Shown: positions 1 through 5,303, numbered from the stretch's first letter. The stretch is DNA of 8,317 nucleotides from an uncultured Streptomyces sp. (GCA_946480485.1 CAMLJW010000224.1:1-8317); one strand, 5' to 3'. Numbers and translations: made by a program. Notes: generated from the letters alone by a model not told the origin.

Positions 1-580
1 TGTACCCGTCGACGACATGGTCGGCGATGGCGTGCAGCACGGCCGAGGGCCCCTTGGCGAGCAGCTCGGGGTCGTCCTGCAGTCGATGCCGCAGTGCCCG
101 CAGCGAGCCCTGCCCGCCGTGCCGCACGGTGACGAAGAAGTCCCGGCCGGTGAAGCACATCACCTCGCCGGTCTCCACGATCTCGCTGGTCTCTGTGAGT
201 TCGTCGTGCTCGACGTAGTGGATGGTCTTGAAGACGGTGAAGATCGTGTCGTCGTAGCGCTCCAGCTTGGGCCTCTGGTGGGCGTGGACCGCGTCCTCGA
301 CGGCGAGCGGGTGCAGCCCGAACTCGCCGGCGATGACGGCGAATTCGGCCTCCGTGGGCTCGTGCAGCCCGATCCATGCGAAGCCGCCGTCGCGGCGCAC
401 CTGGAGCATCGCCTCATGGGGAGTGAGGGTGTCGGGGAACGCGACACGGGCGCCGCCGCGGTAGATGGCGCAGTCGACGACGGCCGAGTTCGTCCCGGCC
501 TCGCGAGTGCTGTCGTACGTGTTGCCGTCCTTGCGTGGCGCGGGGCGGACTGCGGCGCGCAGATCACGGATCATCGACAT
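1..580 (-). CDS. corA: CorA-family magnesium/cobalt transporter, N-terminal part (cut by window edge)
   Basis: Reading the minus strand from the ATG at 580-578 gives an uninterrupted frame of 193 codons to the window edge. It matches the cytosolic funnel domain of CorA-type Mg2+/Co2+ channels. The most telling stretch is residues 93-120: AVEDAVHAHQRPKLERYDD (93-111), then a beta strand with TVFKT, the usual core CorA signature. Residues 44-90 (ARVAFPD, FAWIGLHEPTEAEF) are also typical. The two C-terminal membrane helices and the GMN selectivity loop would lie beyond position 1, so transport function cannot be confirmed here. CorA forms a pentamer in the membrane and admits Mg2+ down its gradient. 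A clear Shine-Dalgarno GAAGGAG (587-593 on this strand, 6 nt before the ATG) supports this start; a second ATG two codons inside is less well spaced. The gene is divergent from the SUFU gene. Confidence 0.93.
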   Translation of the reverse strand, partial: MSMIRDLRAAVRPAPRKDGNTYDSTREAGTNSAVVDCAIYRGGARVAFPDTLTPHEAMLQVRRDGGFAWIGLHEPTEAEFAVIAGEFGLHPLAVEDAVHAHQRPKLERYDDTIFTVFKTIHYVEHDELTETSEIVETGEVMCFTGRDFFVTVRHGGQGSLRALRHRLQDDPELLAKGPSAVLHAIADHVVDGY

Positions 581-620
581 GGCAGGCTCCTTCGCGAACG
601 AGAGCCGCCGGCAACGGTTG

Positions 621-626
621 AAACTA
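621..626 (-). promoter_or_regulatory. Candidate -10 element for corA
   Basis: Read on the minus strand this is TAGTTT, which fits the TAnnnT form of Streptomyces housekeeping promoters, and it would give a leader of about 35 nt before the well-placed Shine-Dalgarno and ATG at 580. The -35 region (CAGTCA at 18-bp spacing) matches TTGACA poorly, so this is a weak call. Confidence 0.3.
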
Positions 627-716
627 CCCGGAATGGGGACGTCCTGACTGCGGATGTTTGGCACGTCCACAAAGCGGGGAGCACCGCACCGTCGCGGTGG
701 CAGCTTCGCTACTGAT

Positions 717-734
717 ACAGATCAGACAGATCAG
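717..734. repeat. Two tandem copies of a 9-bp repeat with an overlapping inverted repeat
   Basis: ACAGATCAG occurs twice back to back (717-725 and 726-734). The first copy is also the right half of an inverted repeat, CTGAT (712-716) and ATCAG (721-725), separated by 4 bases. ATCAG therefore recurs every 9 bp next to its reverse complement. This arrangement suggests a regulator binding site in the corA upstream region, but I cannot name the regulator. Confidence 0.55.
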
Positions 735-893
735 GCAAAAACGAAGTGCTCTTCCGTCGTGCACCGGACAGGCGCGACGCGAGTACGGGAGGCGGCAGCC
801 AGTAGAGCTGGAATTTCGAGGCTCAGCAGCCGGAAGAGCGGGTAGTACTGCACGGCCGACTTCGATCCATGGAGCCCCACCTCCTCCGGCCGG

Positions 894-927
894 TCCCCCG
901 TGGGGGAGGTCCATCCCCCGCAGGGGG
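894..927. repeat. Alternating C5/G5 blocks able to form competing hairpins
   Basis: Four blocks follow in order: TCCCCC (894-899), GGGGGA (902-907), TCCCCC (914-919) and GGGGG (923-927). The third and fourth form a hairpin with a 3-nt loop. The second and third form an alternative 6-bp stem with a 6-nt loop (GGTCCA). The first can pair with the second or the fourth. Mutually exclusive stems of this kind resemble an attenuator, but this could equally be a dispersed Streptomyces intergenic repeat. Confidence 0.5.
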
Positions 928-1070
928 TCTCGCGTCGGGACTTGAGAGCGACGCTTCTGCGTGCTGCCCCGACCAGCGGCCAAGCCTATCAGCCGACTGA
1001 CGTGTCAAGTCGCCGCTTTGCCTTTTGCCTGACCCCGGGTCGGTATCCGACCGCCCGAAAAGACGCAGTT

Positions 1071-1076
1071 TATGCT
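1071..1076 (+). promoter_or_regulatory. -10 element of a probable leaderless SUFU transcript
   Basis: TATGCT fits TAnnnT and ends 6 bases before the ATG at 1083, so transcription would begin at or next to the start codon. No Shine-Dalgarno lies upstream of the ATG, which agrees with a leaderless mRNA, a common arrangement in Streptomyces. The -35 region is not conserved. Confidence 0.5.
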
Positions 1077-1082
1077 CGCCGC

Positions 1083-1667
1083 ATGGCTGATGTTCTTCCT
1101 CTGGTCGAAACCCGTCTGCGTACCGCGCTGGGCGAACCGGACGCACGCGCCGCGGTCACCTTCCTCGGCACGGACCGCATCGAGGTGCTCCGCTTCATCG
1201 AGGATGACATCGTCCGCTACGCCACGCTCGGTATGTCCGCCCAGCCGATGACGGACCCCACGGCGGCCGTCGTCGACCCGGTCGCCGGGCCGCGCGCCGA
1301 GCTGATCCTCTCCGTACGCGCCGGTGTCGCCGACACCGACAAGGTGCTCCGCCCGCTCGCCGTACTGGCCGCGTCTGCGCAGGTAGAGGGTCTGGTCGTG
1401 GCCCCCGGCGCCTCGCTCGACGTCGGAGAGCCCCTGTGGCCCGGTGCCCCGTTCACCTCCGTACTGGTCGTCGAGCCGGGCGGGCTGGTCGAGGACCTGG
1501 ACCTCGACGCGCCCCTCGGTCCCGTACGTTTCCTGCCGCTGCTCCCGATGACGCCGAACGAGGCGGCGTGGAAGCGGGTGCACGGGGCGCAGGCCCTTTG
1601 CGAGCGCTGGCTCACCGGCGGCACGGACCTGCGCGACCCCGCGCGCACGTCCGTGTCCCTGCAGTGA
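1083..1667 (+). CDS. Suppressor-of-fused (SUFU) domain protein
   Basis: A 194-residue protein that I recognise as a bacterial SUFU-domain protein, the family named after the eukaryotic Hedgehog regulator. Its features include YATLGMS (46-52), RAELILS (71-77) and, near the C-terminus, LPMTPNEAAWKR (154-165), the characteristic end of the domain. It is a single soluble domain with no signal peptide or membrane segment. The bacterial role is unknown; some family members occur as immunity proteins of polymorphic toxin systems, but no toxin gene is visible beside this one, and a conserved housekeeping role is more likely here. I chose ATG 1083 over the in-frame start at 900, because the 61 extra residues are low-quality sequence running through the promoter region. 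Translation is probably leaderless (see 1071-1076). It is followed after 131 bp by the DUF6758-type gene on the same strand. Confidence 0.87.
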   Translation: MADVLPLVETRLRTALGEPDARAAVTFLGTDRIEVLRFIEDDIVRYATLGMSAQPMTDPTAAVVDPVAGPRAELILSVRAGVADTDKVLRPLAVLAASAQVEGLVVAPGASLDVGEPLWPGAPFTSVLVVEPGGLVEDLDLDAPLGPVRFLPLLPMTPNEAAWKRVHGAQALCERWLTGGTDLRDPARTSVSLQ

Positions 1668-1690
1668 TCTCAACCCGTTTCGCACGACGG

Positions 1691-1732
1691 CGGATCGATT
1701 CATTAATGTAAGTGGCATTTGATTTCGATCCG
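1691..1732. repeat. Inverted repeat enclosing an AT-rich island
   Basis: CGGATCGA (1691-1698) is the exact reverse complement of TCGATCCG (1725-1732). The 26 bases between are unusually AT-rich for this genome and contain the palindrome CATTAATG (1701-1708) and a -10-like TAATGT (1704-1709). On the plus strand this would start a transcript about 80 nt before the DUF6758-type gene. It may be a promoter with its operator. Confidence 0.45.
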
Positions 1733-1751
1733 TCTGGGGCTCGCCGGACGG
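1730..1751 (+). terminator. Possible terminator hairpin after the SUFU gene
   Basis: CCGTCTGG (1730-1737) pairs with CCGGACGG (1744-1751), an 8-bp stem with one T-G wobble and a 6-nt loop. There is no T-run, as is usual for Streptomyces. It overlaps the right arm of the inverted repeat at 1691-1732, so only one of the two structures could form at a time. Confidence 0.35.
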
Positions 1752-1798
1752 GTGATCGTCCTTGACGCGGCGACAGCCGGGGAGGACCGTTGGGGCCT

Positions 1799-2440
1799 AT
1801 GAGGGGCGAACCCAGTTGCCCGAAGTGTGGTGGCCGGGTCAGGGCTCCCGGACTCTTTTCCGACTCCTGGCAGTGTGGTGTGCACGGGATCGTGTATCCG
1901 CTGCAGCCCGTGATCCCGCCCAGCGTCGAGGCCCTCGGCGTCGTGGTGCACCGCGCCCACGTACCGGTGTGGATGCCCTGGCCGCTACCGATCGGCTGGC
2001 TCTTCACCGGTGCGGCCTTCGCGGGCGACGACCGGAGCGGCGGCCGCGCCACGGCCGTGGCGTGCTCGGGCCCGGGACCGCTCGGCGGTATGGGCGAGTT
2101 GGTGCTCATCGCCGAGGAACTCGGCGTCGGCCTGGGCTCGCGGTACGCCGGCATCGACGGCCCCGACCCCGGTCCGTACATGAGCGTCGAGAAACCGGCC
2201 CAGGCGAAGGTTCTCGCAGCGGGCCGTCCGACTCCGCTCTGGCATGTCTCCGGCGCCCCCGACGACCGTGCCGTCTTCGCCGGTGAGGCGCGCGGGCTGT
2301 GGCTGTGGGCGGTCGTCTGGCCCGAGCAGTCGGGCCTGCTGATGTACGACGAGCTGGTACTGACCGACCTGCGGGACGCGGGCGCGGAGGTGGACCTACT
2401 GCCGTGTGGGGCGCTGTCCCCGCGGATTCTGGAGCCGTAG
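1799..2440 (+). CDS. DUF6758-type protein with N-terminal zinc ribbon
   Basis: A 213-residue protein of a family I know from Streptomyces annotations as DUF6758; its function is not established. The N-terminus has a short zinc-ribbon pattern: CPKC (Cys7, Cys10) and CGVH (Cys26, His29), enough for four zinc ligands. The rest is a compact, probably soluble domain with Gly/Pro-rich and tryptophan-rich stretches (VWMPWPLPIGWLF, 57-69; LWLWAVVW near 167-174) and no clear membrane helix or catalytic motif. Start choice: ATG 1799 gives MRGEPSCPKCGG, the form I remember for homologues. A TTG at 1790 is also in frame but only 3 nt from the strong Shine-Dalgarno GGAGGA (1781-1786), while ATG 1799 is a rather long 12 nt away. 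The next gene on this strand begins 230 bp downstream. Confidence 0.85.
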   Translation: MRGEPSCPKCGGRVRAPGLFSDSWQCGVHGIVYPLQPVIPPSVEALGVVVHRAHVPVWMPWPLPIGWLFTGAAFAGDDRSGGRATAVACSGPGPLGGMGELVLIAEELGVGLGSRYAGIDGPDPGPYMSVEKPAQAKVLAAGRPTPLWHVSGAPDDRAVFAGEARGLWLWAVVWPEQSGLLMYDELVLTDLRDAGAEVDLLPCGALSPRILEP

Positions 2441-2670
2441 CGCTCCGCTCGGTCTGGCCGGTCGCGGTGTGGGGCCGCCTGGGTCGGTCGGTGCGGGTTG
2501 TTGCGGGACGGCCGTGCCCACGCGGCAGAGCCGCACATGTCGCAGCCCCGCGTCCCTTGATGAGGCCTTCGCAGGGGGTGCTCAGCAGTGGCGGGGGTGA
2601 CGGGAGCGGTCCGCTCGCCGGTTATCCTGGAGCGTCCCCTTCTGTTCCGTCACCGGCTGGAGTCCGTGTC
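2441..2670. other. Non-coding gap between the DUF6758-type and PHP genes
   Basis: No gene is supported here. A perfect small hairpin, GCGGC-AGA-GCCGC (2522-2534), lies inside a larger possible stem between GGGACG (2506-2511) and CGTCCC (near 2554-2559), which may end the upstream transcript. The right end carries the PHP promoter candidate and Shine-Dalgarno. Confidence 0.4.
2623..2628 (+). promoter_or_regulatory. Candidate -10 element for the PHP gene
   Basis: TATCCT matches TAnnnT. A GTGACG sequence at 2597-2602 is the nearest -35-like element but lies 20 bp away, longer than ideal. A start about 7 nt downstream would leave a leader of some 36 nt containing the Shine-Dalgarno CTGGAG (2657-2662), 8 nt before the GTG start. 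Confidence 0.35.
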
Positions 2671-3534
2671 GTGCGCATCGATCTGCACACCCACTCCACC
2701 GCGTCCGACGGTACGGACACCCCGGCCGAGCTGGTGCGGGGCGCCGCCGCCAGTCTGGACGTCGTCGCGCTGACCGATCACGACACCACCCGCGGATACG
2801 CCGAGGCCATCGCGGCGGTCCCGGAAGGCCTGACCCTCGTCACCGGTGCCGAACTCTCCTGCCGCCTCGACGGCGTGGGCCTTCACATGCTGGCGTACCT
2901 TTTCGATCCCGAGGAGCCCGAACTGCTGCGCGAGCGCGAGCTGGTGCGCGACGACCGGGTGCCCCGAGCCCAGGGAATGATCCGCAAACTCCAGGAGCTG
3001 GGCGTGCCGGTGACCTGGGGACAGGTCGCGCGGATCGCGGGCGACGGGTCCGTCGGCCGGCCGCACATCGCGACCGCACTGGTCGAGCTGGGTGTCGTGC
3101 CCAGCGTCGGCGACGCCTTCACGCCCGAGTGGCTCGCCGACGGCGGGAGGGCGTACGTCGAGAAGCACGAGTCGGATCCCTTCGAGGCGATCCGGCTGGT
3201 CAAGGCCGCTGGCGGCGTCACCGTCCTCGCGCACCCCGCCGCGGCCAAGCGGGGTCAGATCGTGCCGGAGTCCGCGATGGCCGAACTCGCGGCCGCCGGG
3301 CTCGACGGGATCGAGGTCGACCACATGGACCACGATCCGGCGACCCGGGCCCGGCTGCGGGGGCTCGCGGCCGAGTTGGGGCTGCTGACGACCGGGTCCA
3401 GCGACTACCACGGCAGCCGCAAGACGTGTGTACTCGGGGAGTTCACCACGGATCCCGAGATCTACGGAGAGATCACACGGCGGGCCACGGGGGCGTTTCC
3501 GGTGCCGGGCGCGGGCGGGGTCGTGAGCGCCTGA
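2671..3534 (+). CDS. PHP-domain metal-dependent phosphoesterase (RNase AM/YciV-like)
   Basis: A 287-residue PHP-domain protein with its full set of metal ligands: DLHTHS (His6, His8), ASDG (Asp13), LTDHDT (Asp36, His37), GAEL (Glu61), GLHMLAY (His72), RPH (His132), AHP (His188) and SSDYHG (Asp245, His247). The order and the inserted helical domain at about 85-165 match the stand-alone PHP proteins of the YciV/RNase AM and Cv1693 type. Characterised members cleave nucleoside 3',5'-bisphosphates or trim RNA 5' ends as trinuclear-metal enzymes. The precise substrate here is inferred from family resemblance only. I chose GTG 2671 because it sits 8 nt after CTGGAG and begins directly at the first strand of the domain; a much longer in-frame extension back to 2299 overlaps the DUF6758-type gene and is low-complexity. 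It is cytosolic, with no signal peptide. Confidence 0.9.
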   Translation: MRIDLHTHSTASDGTDTPAELVRGAAASLDVVALTDHDTTRGYAEAIAAVPEGLTLVTGAELSCRLDGVGLHMLAYLFDPEEPELLRERELVRDDRVPRAQGMIRKLQELGVPVTWGQVARIAGDGSVGRPHIATALVELGVVPSVGDAFTPEWLADGGRAYVEKHESDPFEAIRLVKAAGGVTVLAHPAAAKRGQIVPESAMAELAAAGLDGIEVDHMDHDPATRARLRGLAAELGLLTTGSSDYHGSRKTCVLGEFTTDPEIYGEITRRATGAFPVPGAGGVVSA

Positions 3535-3596
3535 GGGTCCGCCCGGGCACCTGAAGGACAGCTGCGCCGACGGCAGGTCCGCCCACCGTCAGAAGG

Positions 3597-3630
3597 GCCG
3601 GTTCACCGGCGGCGGTGCTGGTTCACCGGC
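3597..3630. repeat. Two palindromic 14-bp motifs spaced 20 bp apart
   Basis: GCCGGTTCACCGGC (3597-3610) is a perfect 6-bp inverted repeat with a 2-bp centre. A second copy differing by one base, GCTGGTTCACCGGC, follows at 3617-3630. The 20-bp period is about two helical turns, which would place two dimers on one face of the DNA. The pair lies between the PHP stop and the mini-MarC start, so it may be an operator of the latter or part of the PHP transcript end. Confidence 0.5.
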
Positions 3631-3684
3631 AGTGGGTCCGCGCCGAGAGTGACGTGGGCGGCCCCCTTCGTATGCCTCGCCCCG

Positions 3685-3690
3685 TACCTT
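3685..3690 (+). promoter_or_regulatory. Candidate -10 element for the mini-MarC gene
   Basis: TACCTT fits TAnnnT and lies 19 nt before the GTG at 3710, leaving a leader of about 13 nt. I see no convincing -35 element and only a weak Shine-Dalgarno (AGGCAAG). Confidence 0.3.
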
Positions 3691-3709
3691 CGCACAACAG
3701 GCAAGCGGT

Positions 3710-3928
3710 GTGATCGCCGTGTTCGGGCTGCTGGGGCACCGGATCCTGAACTACCTGCACAGGTCTGTGCCCGCCCTGATGATCGCGGGCGGCCTGCTGC
3801 TCCTGCTGATCGCCCTCGATCTGGACGGCGTGGTGGTCCTGGTGACCCGGCTCGCGGGCATGGTGCTCTCCGCGATCACGGTGCAGCAGATCATCAACGG
3901 GGTCACGCAGGTGATCCGGGCGAGTTGA
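3710..3928 (+). pseudogene. MarC-family membrane protein remnant with two in-frame deletions (mini-MarC)
   Basis: A 72-codon frame from GTG to TGA. Both halves are clearly parts of the MarC (PF01914) integral membrane family, whose members have about 200 residues and six helices. Residues 1-38 (VIAVFGLLG, then ALMIAGGLLLLLIALDL) match the second and third helices. Residues 39-72 (VLVTRLAGMVLSAI, then VQQIINGVTQVIRAS) match the very C-terminus. Compared with the family as I remember it, about 52 residues are missing at the start and about 75 in the middle, yet the frame is intact through the junction near residues 38-40. It would encode a two-helix membrane peptide. I classify it as a degraded gene, but a functional mini-protein cannot be excluded, since promoter-like sequence, frame and downstream terminator all remain. 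MarC function is itself uncertain. Confidence 0.75.
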
Positions 3929-3971
3929 ACCTGCCCGGGCGGCCGCCCCCGCCTTCGCCCCGCCCCGCAGA

Positions 3972-4000
3972 ACCCCGTACGGCATCGGGCCGTACGGGGT
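3972..4000. terminator. Strong rho-independent-like hairpin, probably bidirectional
   Basis: ACCCCGTACGGC (3972-3983) is perfectly complementary to GCCGTACGGGGT (3989-4000), giving a 12-bp stem with a 5-nt loop. It lacks a T-run, as most Streptomyces terminators do. It sits between the convergent mini-MarC (+) and the 50-residue gene (-) and can serve both. Confidence 0.8.
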
Positions 4001-4027
4001 CCTGAAATGCTGGCGAGGGTTCCCGGG

Positions 4028-4180
4028 TTACGAGGCTGAGGACTCGGCCGGGCGGATCCACAGGCGCTGCCCGATGGCGGCGGCCTGCTGCACGATCCTG
4101 TTGACGGAGGCGGCGTCCACGACGGTCGTGTGCACAGCGGTGCCGTCGACGTCATCGAGGCGCGTGATTTCGAAGCGCAT
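4028..4180 (-). CDS. Conserved-looking small protein (50 residues), function unknown
   Basis: The minus strand encodes a 50-residue protein from ATG 4180 to TAA 4030-4028. It starts MRFEITRLDDVDG, continues with a valine- and alanine-rich helix (TTVVDAASVNRIVQQAAAIG, 18-37), and ends WIRPAESSAS. A good Shine-Dalgarno, GGGAG within GAAGGGAGAAG, lies about 6-8 nt upstream. Codons end mostly in G or C, as in the neighbouring genes. I recall similar short hypothetical proteins in Streptomyces at this place but know no function. It has no membrane segment, signal peptide or cysteine pair. It converges on the mini-MarC remnant across the shared hairpin at 3972-4000 and diverges from the NYN gene. 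A second ATG upstream (4205) is out of frame. Confidence 0.72.
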   Translation of the reverse strand: MRFEITRLDDVDGTAVHTTVVDAASVNRIVQQAAAIGQRLWIRPAESSAS

Positions 4181-4244
4181 GCGGCTTCTCCCTTCGTCTG
4201 GTCATCCTCCTGAAGGAGAACCACTGGTCGGTGGCGCACGGGCG

Positions 4245-4272
4245 ACAGTGCCTGTGTTCCCTCTGTGGTCAA
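4245..4272 (-). promoter_or_regulatory. Candidate promoter for the 50-residue gene
   Basis: On the minus strand TTGACC (4267-4272) and CACTGT (4245-4250) are spaced by 16 bp. The -35 is very good and the -10 is fair. The leader would be about 58 nt and includes CTCCT-GA-AGGAG (4207-4218), an inverted repeat that might affect ribosome access. Confidence 0.4.
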
Positions 4273-4292
4273 CGGGATGCTTGTTGCAAACA

Positions 4293-4309
4293 TTCCTTAC
4301 GCTAAGGAA
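4293..4309. promoter_or_regulatory. Perfect palindrome TTCCTTA-CGC-TAAGGAA followed by a T-run
   Basis: TTCCTTA (4293-4299) and TAAGGAA (4303-4309) are exact reverse complements around a CGC centre. The site lies in an AT-rich patch in the middle of the divergent region, 80 bp from the NYN start and 113 bp from the 50-residue start. Both strands contain a TAnnnT hexamer inside it (TACGCT plus, TAGCGT minus). It reads most naturally as a repressor operator, for example of a TetR-like dimer, over a divergent promoter. The ATTTTT that follows (4310-4315) would also fit a small intrinsic terminator on the plus strand. Confidence 0.55.
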
Positions 4310-4332
4310 ATTTTTCGAGCGTCTAATGACCT

Positions 4333-4349
4333 ACCAGTAGTCGACCAGT
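4333..4349. repeat. Direct repeat ACCAGT spaced one helical turn apart
   Basis: ACCAGT occurs at 4333-4338 and again at 4344-4349, an 11-bp period. The second copy abuts the TTGTGA (4349-4354) that could be the -35 element of the NYN promoter. An activator contacting tandem half-sites upstream of -35 would have this geometry. Confidence 0.35.
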
Positions 4350-4379
4350 TGTGATCATGCAGTGACGTCCTGCGACAAT
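4349..4379 (+). promoter_or_regulatory. Candidate promoter for the NYN gene (near-leaderless)
   Basis: TTGTGA (4349-4354) and GACAAT (4374-4379) are spaced by 19 bp. The start point would fall at or a couple of bases before the ATG at 4389. No Shine-Dalgarno is present upstream of that ATG, which supports a leaderless or nearly leaderless mRNA. Confidence 0.4.
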
Positions 4380-4388
4380 GGGTCGCAT

Positions 4389-5303
4389 ATGAATGACGAC
4401 TTTGGGAGAACCGACGACCTGACCGCCCTCGGCGTGCGCATCGACTGCACAAACGAGCTGCTCCAGCGCATGCTCGCCGAAGTGGCGAAGACGCCGTCGA
4501 CTCATGCGATCTTTGTCGACGCCGGATATCTGTACGCGGCCGCGGGACGGCTCGTCGCCGGTACCGAGGACCGCCGGGCCTTTGATCTTGACGCCGAGGG
4601 CCTCATCGAGGCGCTCATCGACAAGGCGCGCACGATCTTCGCGGACAGCAGGCTGTTGCGCGTCTACTGGTACGACGGCGCGCGCCGCCGCATCCACACG
4701 GCCGAGCAGCAGTCCGTCGCCGAGCTGCCCGACGTCAAGGTCCGGCTGGGCAACCTCAACGCCAACAACCAGCAGAAGGGCGTCGACTCCCTGATCCGCA
4801 CCGATCTGGAGTCACTGGCCCGGCACCGTGCCATCAGCGACGCGGCGCTCGTCGGGGGCGACGAGGACCTGGCCTCCGCGGTCGAGGCGGCGCAGGGGTA
4901 CGGGGCCCGGGTCCACCTCTGGGGCATCGAGGCGCCGGAGGGGCGCAATCAGGCGGAGCCGCTGCTCTGGGAGGTCGACAGTCAGCGGACCTTCGACCTC
5001 GAGTTCTTCAAGCCGTACGTCGCGGGACGGACCGCCGCCTCCTACGATGTGTCGGTCGTGACGCGTCCCACACGGGAGGATGTGCGCTTCGTCGGGGCGC
5101 AGATCGCCGCGAAGTGGCTGGGGGCGCGGGGGCGGGAGGCGCTGGTGGAACTGCTGCCCGGGCATCCGTATCTGCCCGGGCCGGTCGACCAGGATCTGCT
5201 GGTGGAGGCCGAGGGGTTGCTGCAGTACTCGCTGCGGGGGCAGGCGGATCTGCGGCGGACACTGCGGGACGGTTTTTGGGAGCACTTGCAGGCGCAGTAC
5301 TAG
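4389..5303 (+). CDS. NYN-domain (PIN-like) putative ribonuclease
   Basis: A 304-residue protein with an NYN domain, a PIN-like metal-dependent nuclease fold found in many bacterial RNA-processing proteins. The acidic active-site residues are visible: IFVDAGYL (Asp44), then QKGVDSLIRTDL (Asp133, Asp139) and VGGDEDL (Asp158, Asp160). The strand YWYDG (93-97) is also typical. Residues 1-35 are a short helical lead-in. Residues 225-304 form a separate, probably helical C-terminal domain without a recognised motif, perhaps for RNA or partner binding. It is likely cytosolic. I chose ATG 4389, since the in-frame GTG at 4362 has no Shine-Dalgarno and falls inside the promoter. The TAG stop lies within the CTAG that begins a short inverted-repeat element. 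Target RNA is unknown; nearby genes include a DEAD-box helicase and an RNase AM-like PHP protein. Confidence 0.88.
   Translation: MNDDFGRTDDLTALGVRIDCTNELLQRMLAEVAKTPSTHAIFVDAGYLYAAAGRLVAGTEDRRAFDLDAEGLIEALIDKARTIFADSRLLRVYWYDGARRRIHTAEQQSVAELPDVKVRLGNLNANNQQKGVDSLIRTDLESLARHRAISDAALVGGDEDLASAVEAAQGYGARVHLWGIEAPEGRNQAEPLLWEVDSQRTFDLEFFKPYVAGRTAASYDVSVVTRPTREDVRFVGAQIAAKWLGARGREALVELLPGHPYLPGPVDQDLLVEAEGLLQYSLRGQADLRRTLRDGFWEHLQAQY

Larger units (their letters stand above)
581..1082. other. Divergent non-coding region between corA and the SUFU gene
   Basis: About 500 bases in which no frame on either strand looks like a Streptomyces gene. Open frames here lack conserved-looking protein sequence and good start signals. 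It holds the corA Shine-Dalgarno (587-593), a TAGTTT -10-like hexamer for corA (621-626, minus), two tandem copies of ACAGATCAG (717-734), a block of alternating C5 and G5 runs that can form competing hairpins (894-927), a palindrome-like TGACGTGTCA (1000-1009 region), and the SUFU promoter at its right end. If corA is also transcribed from the TAGGCT hexamer at 983-988 (minus), it would have a leader of nearly 400 nt. That length would be compatible with RNA-based control, but I do not recognise a known Mg riboswitch in it. Confidence 0.6.

Noticed and set aside
17..715. Long plus-strand open frame of 232 codons
   Set aside because: It is antisense to corA, whose minus-strand frame gives clear family motifs and a good Shine-Dalgarno. 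Such frames arise from GC-rich codon bias.
983..1008. TTGACA (1003-1008) and TAGGCT (983-988) on the minus strand as a consensus promoter for corA
   Set aside because: The spacer is only 14 bp, too short for a standard promoter. TAGGCT may still act with a poorer -35.
900..1082. In-frame extension of the SUFU protein upstream of 1083
   Set aside because: The extra residues look like translated intergenic DNA, run through hairpins and the promoter, and lack a Shine-Dalgarno.
1612..2538. Minus-strand open frame of 308 codons
   Set aside because: Antisense to the DUF6758-type gene; Ser/Arg/Pro-rich with no family resemblance.
2299..2670. Upstream extension of the PHP frame
   Set aside because: It overlaps the DUF6758-type gene and has low-complexity Gly/Arg/Val-rich sequence. 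GTG 2671 has the Shine-Dalgarno and starts at the domain.
2650..3411. Minus-strand open frame of 253 codons
   Set aside because: Antisense shadow of the PHP gene.
4155..4205. Short upstream frame beginning at ATG 4205 (minus) before the 50-residue gene
   Set aside because: The AGGAGG sequence directly touches the ATG with no spacing, the frame is out of phase and ends soon after the start of the real gene. It is listed only as a possible leader peptide.
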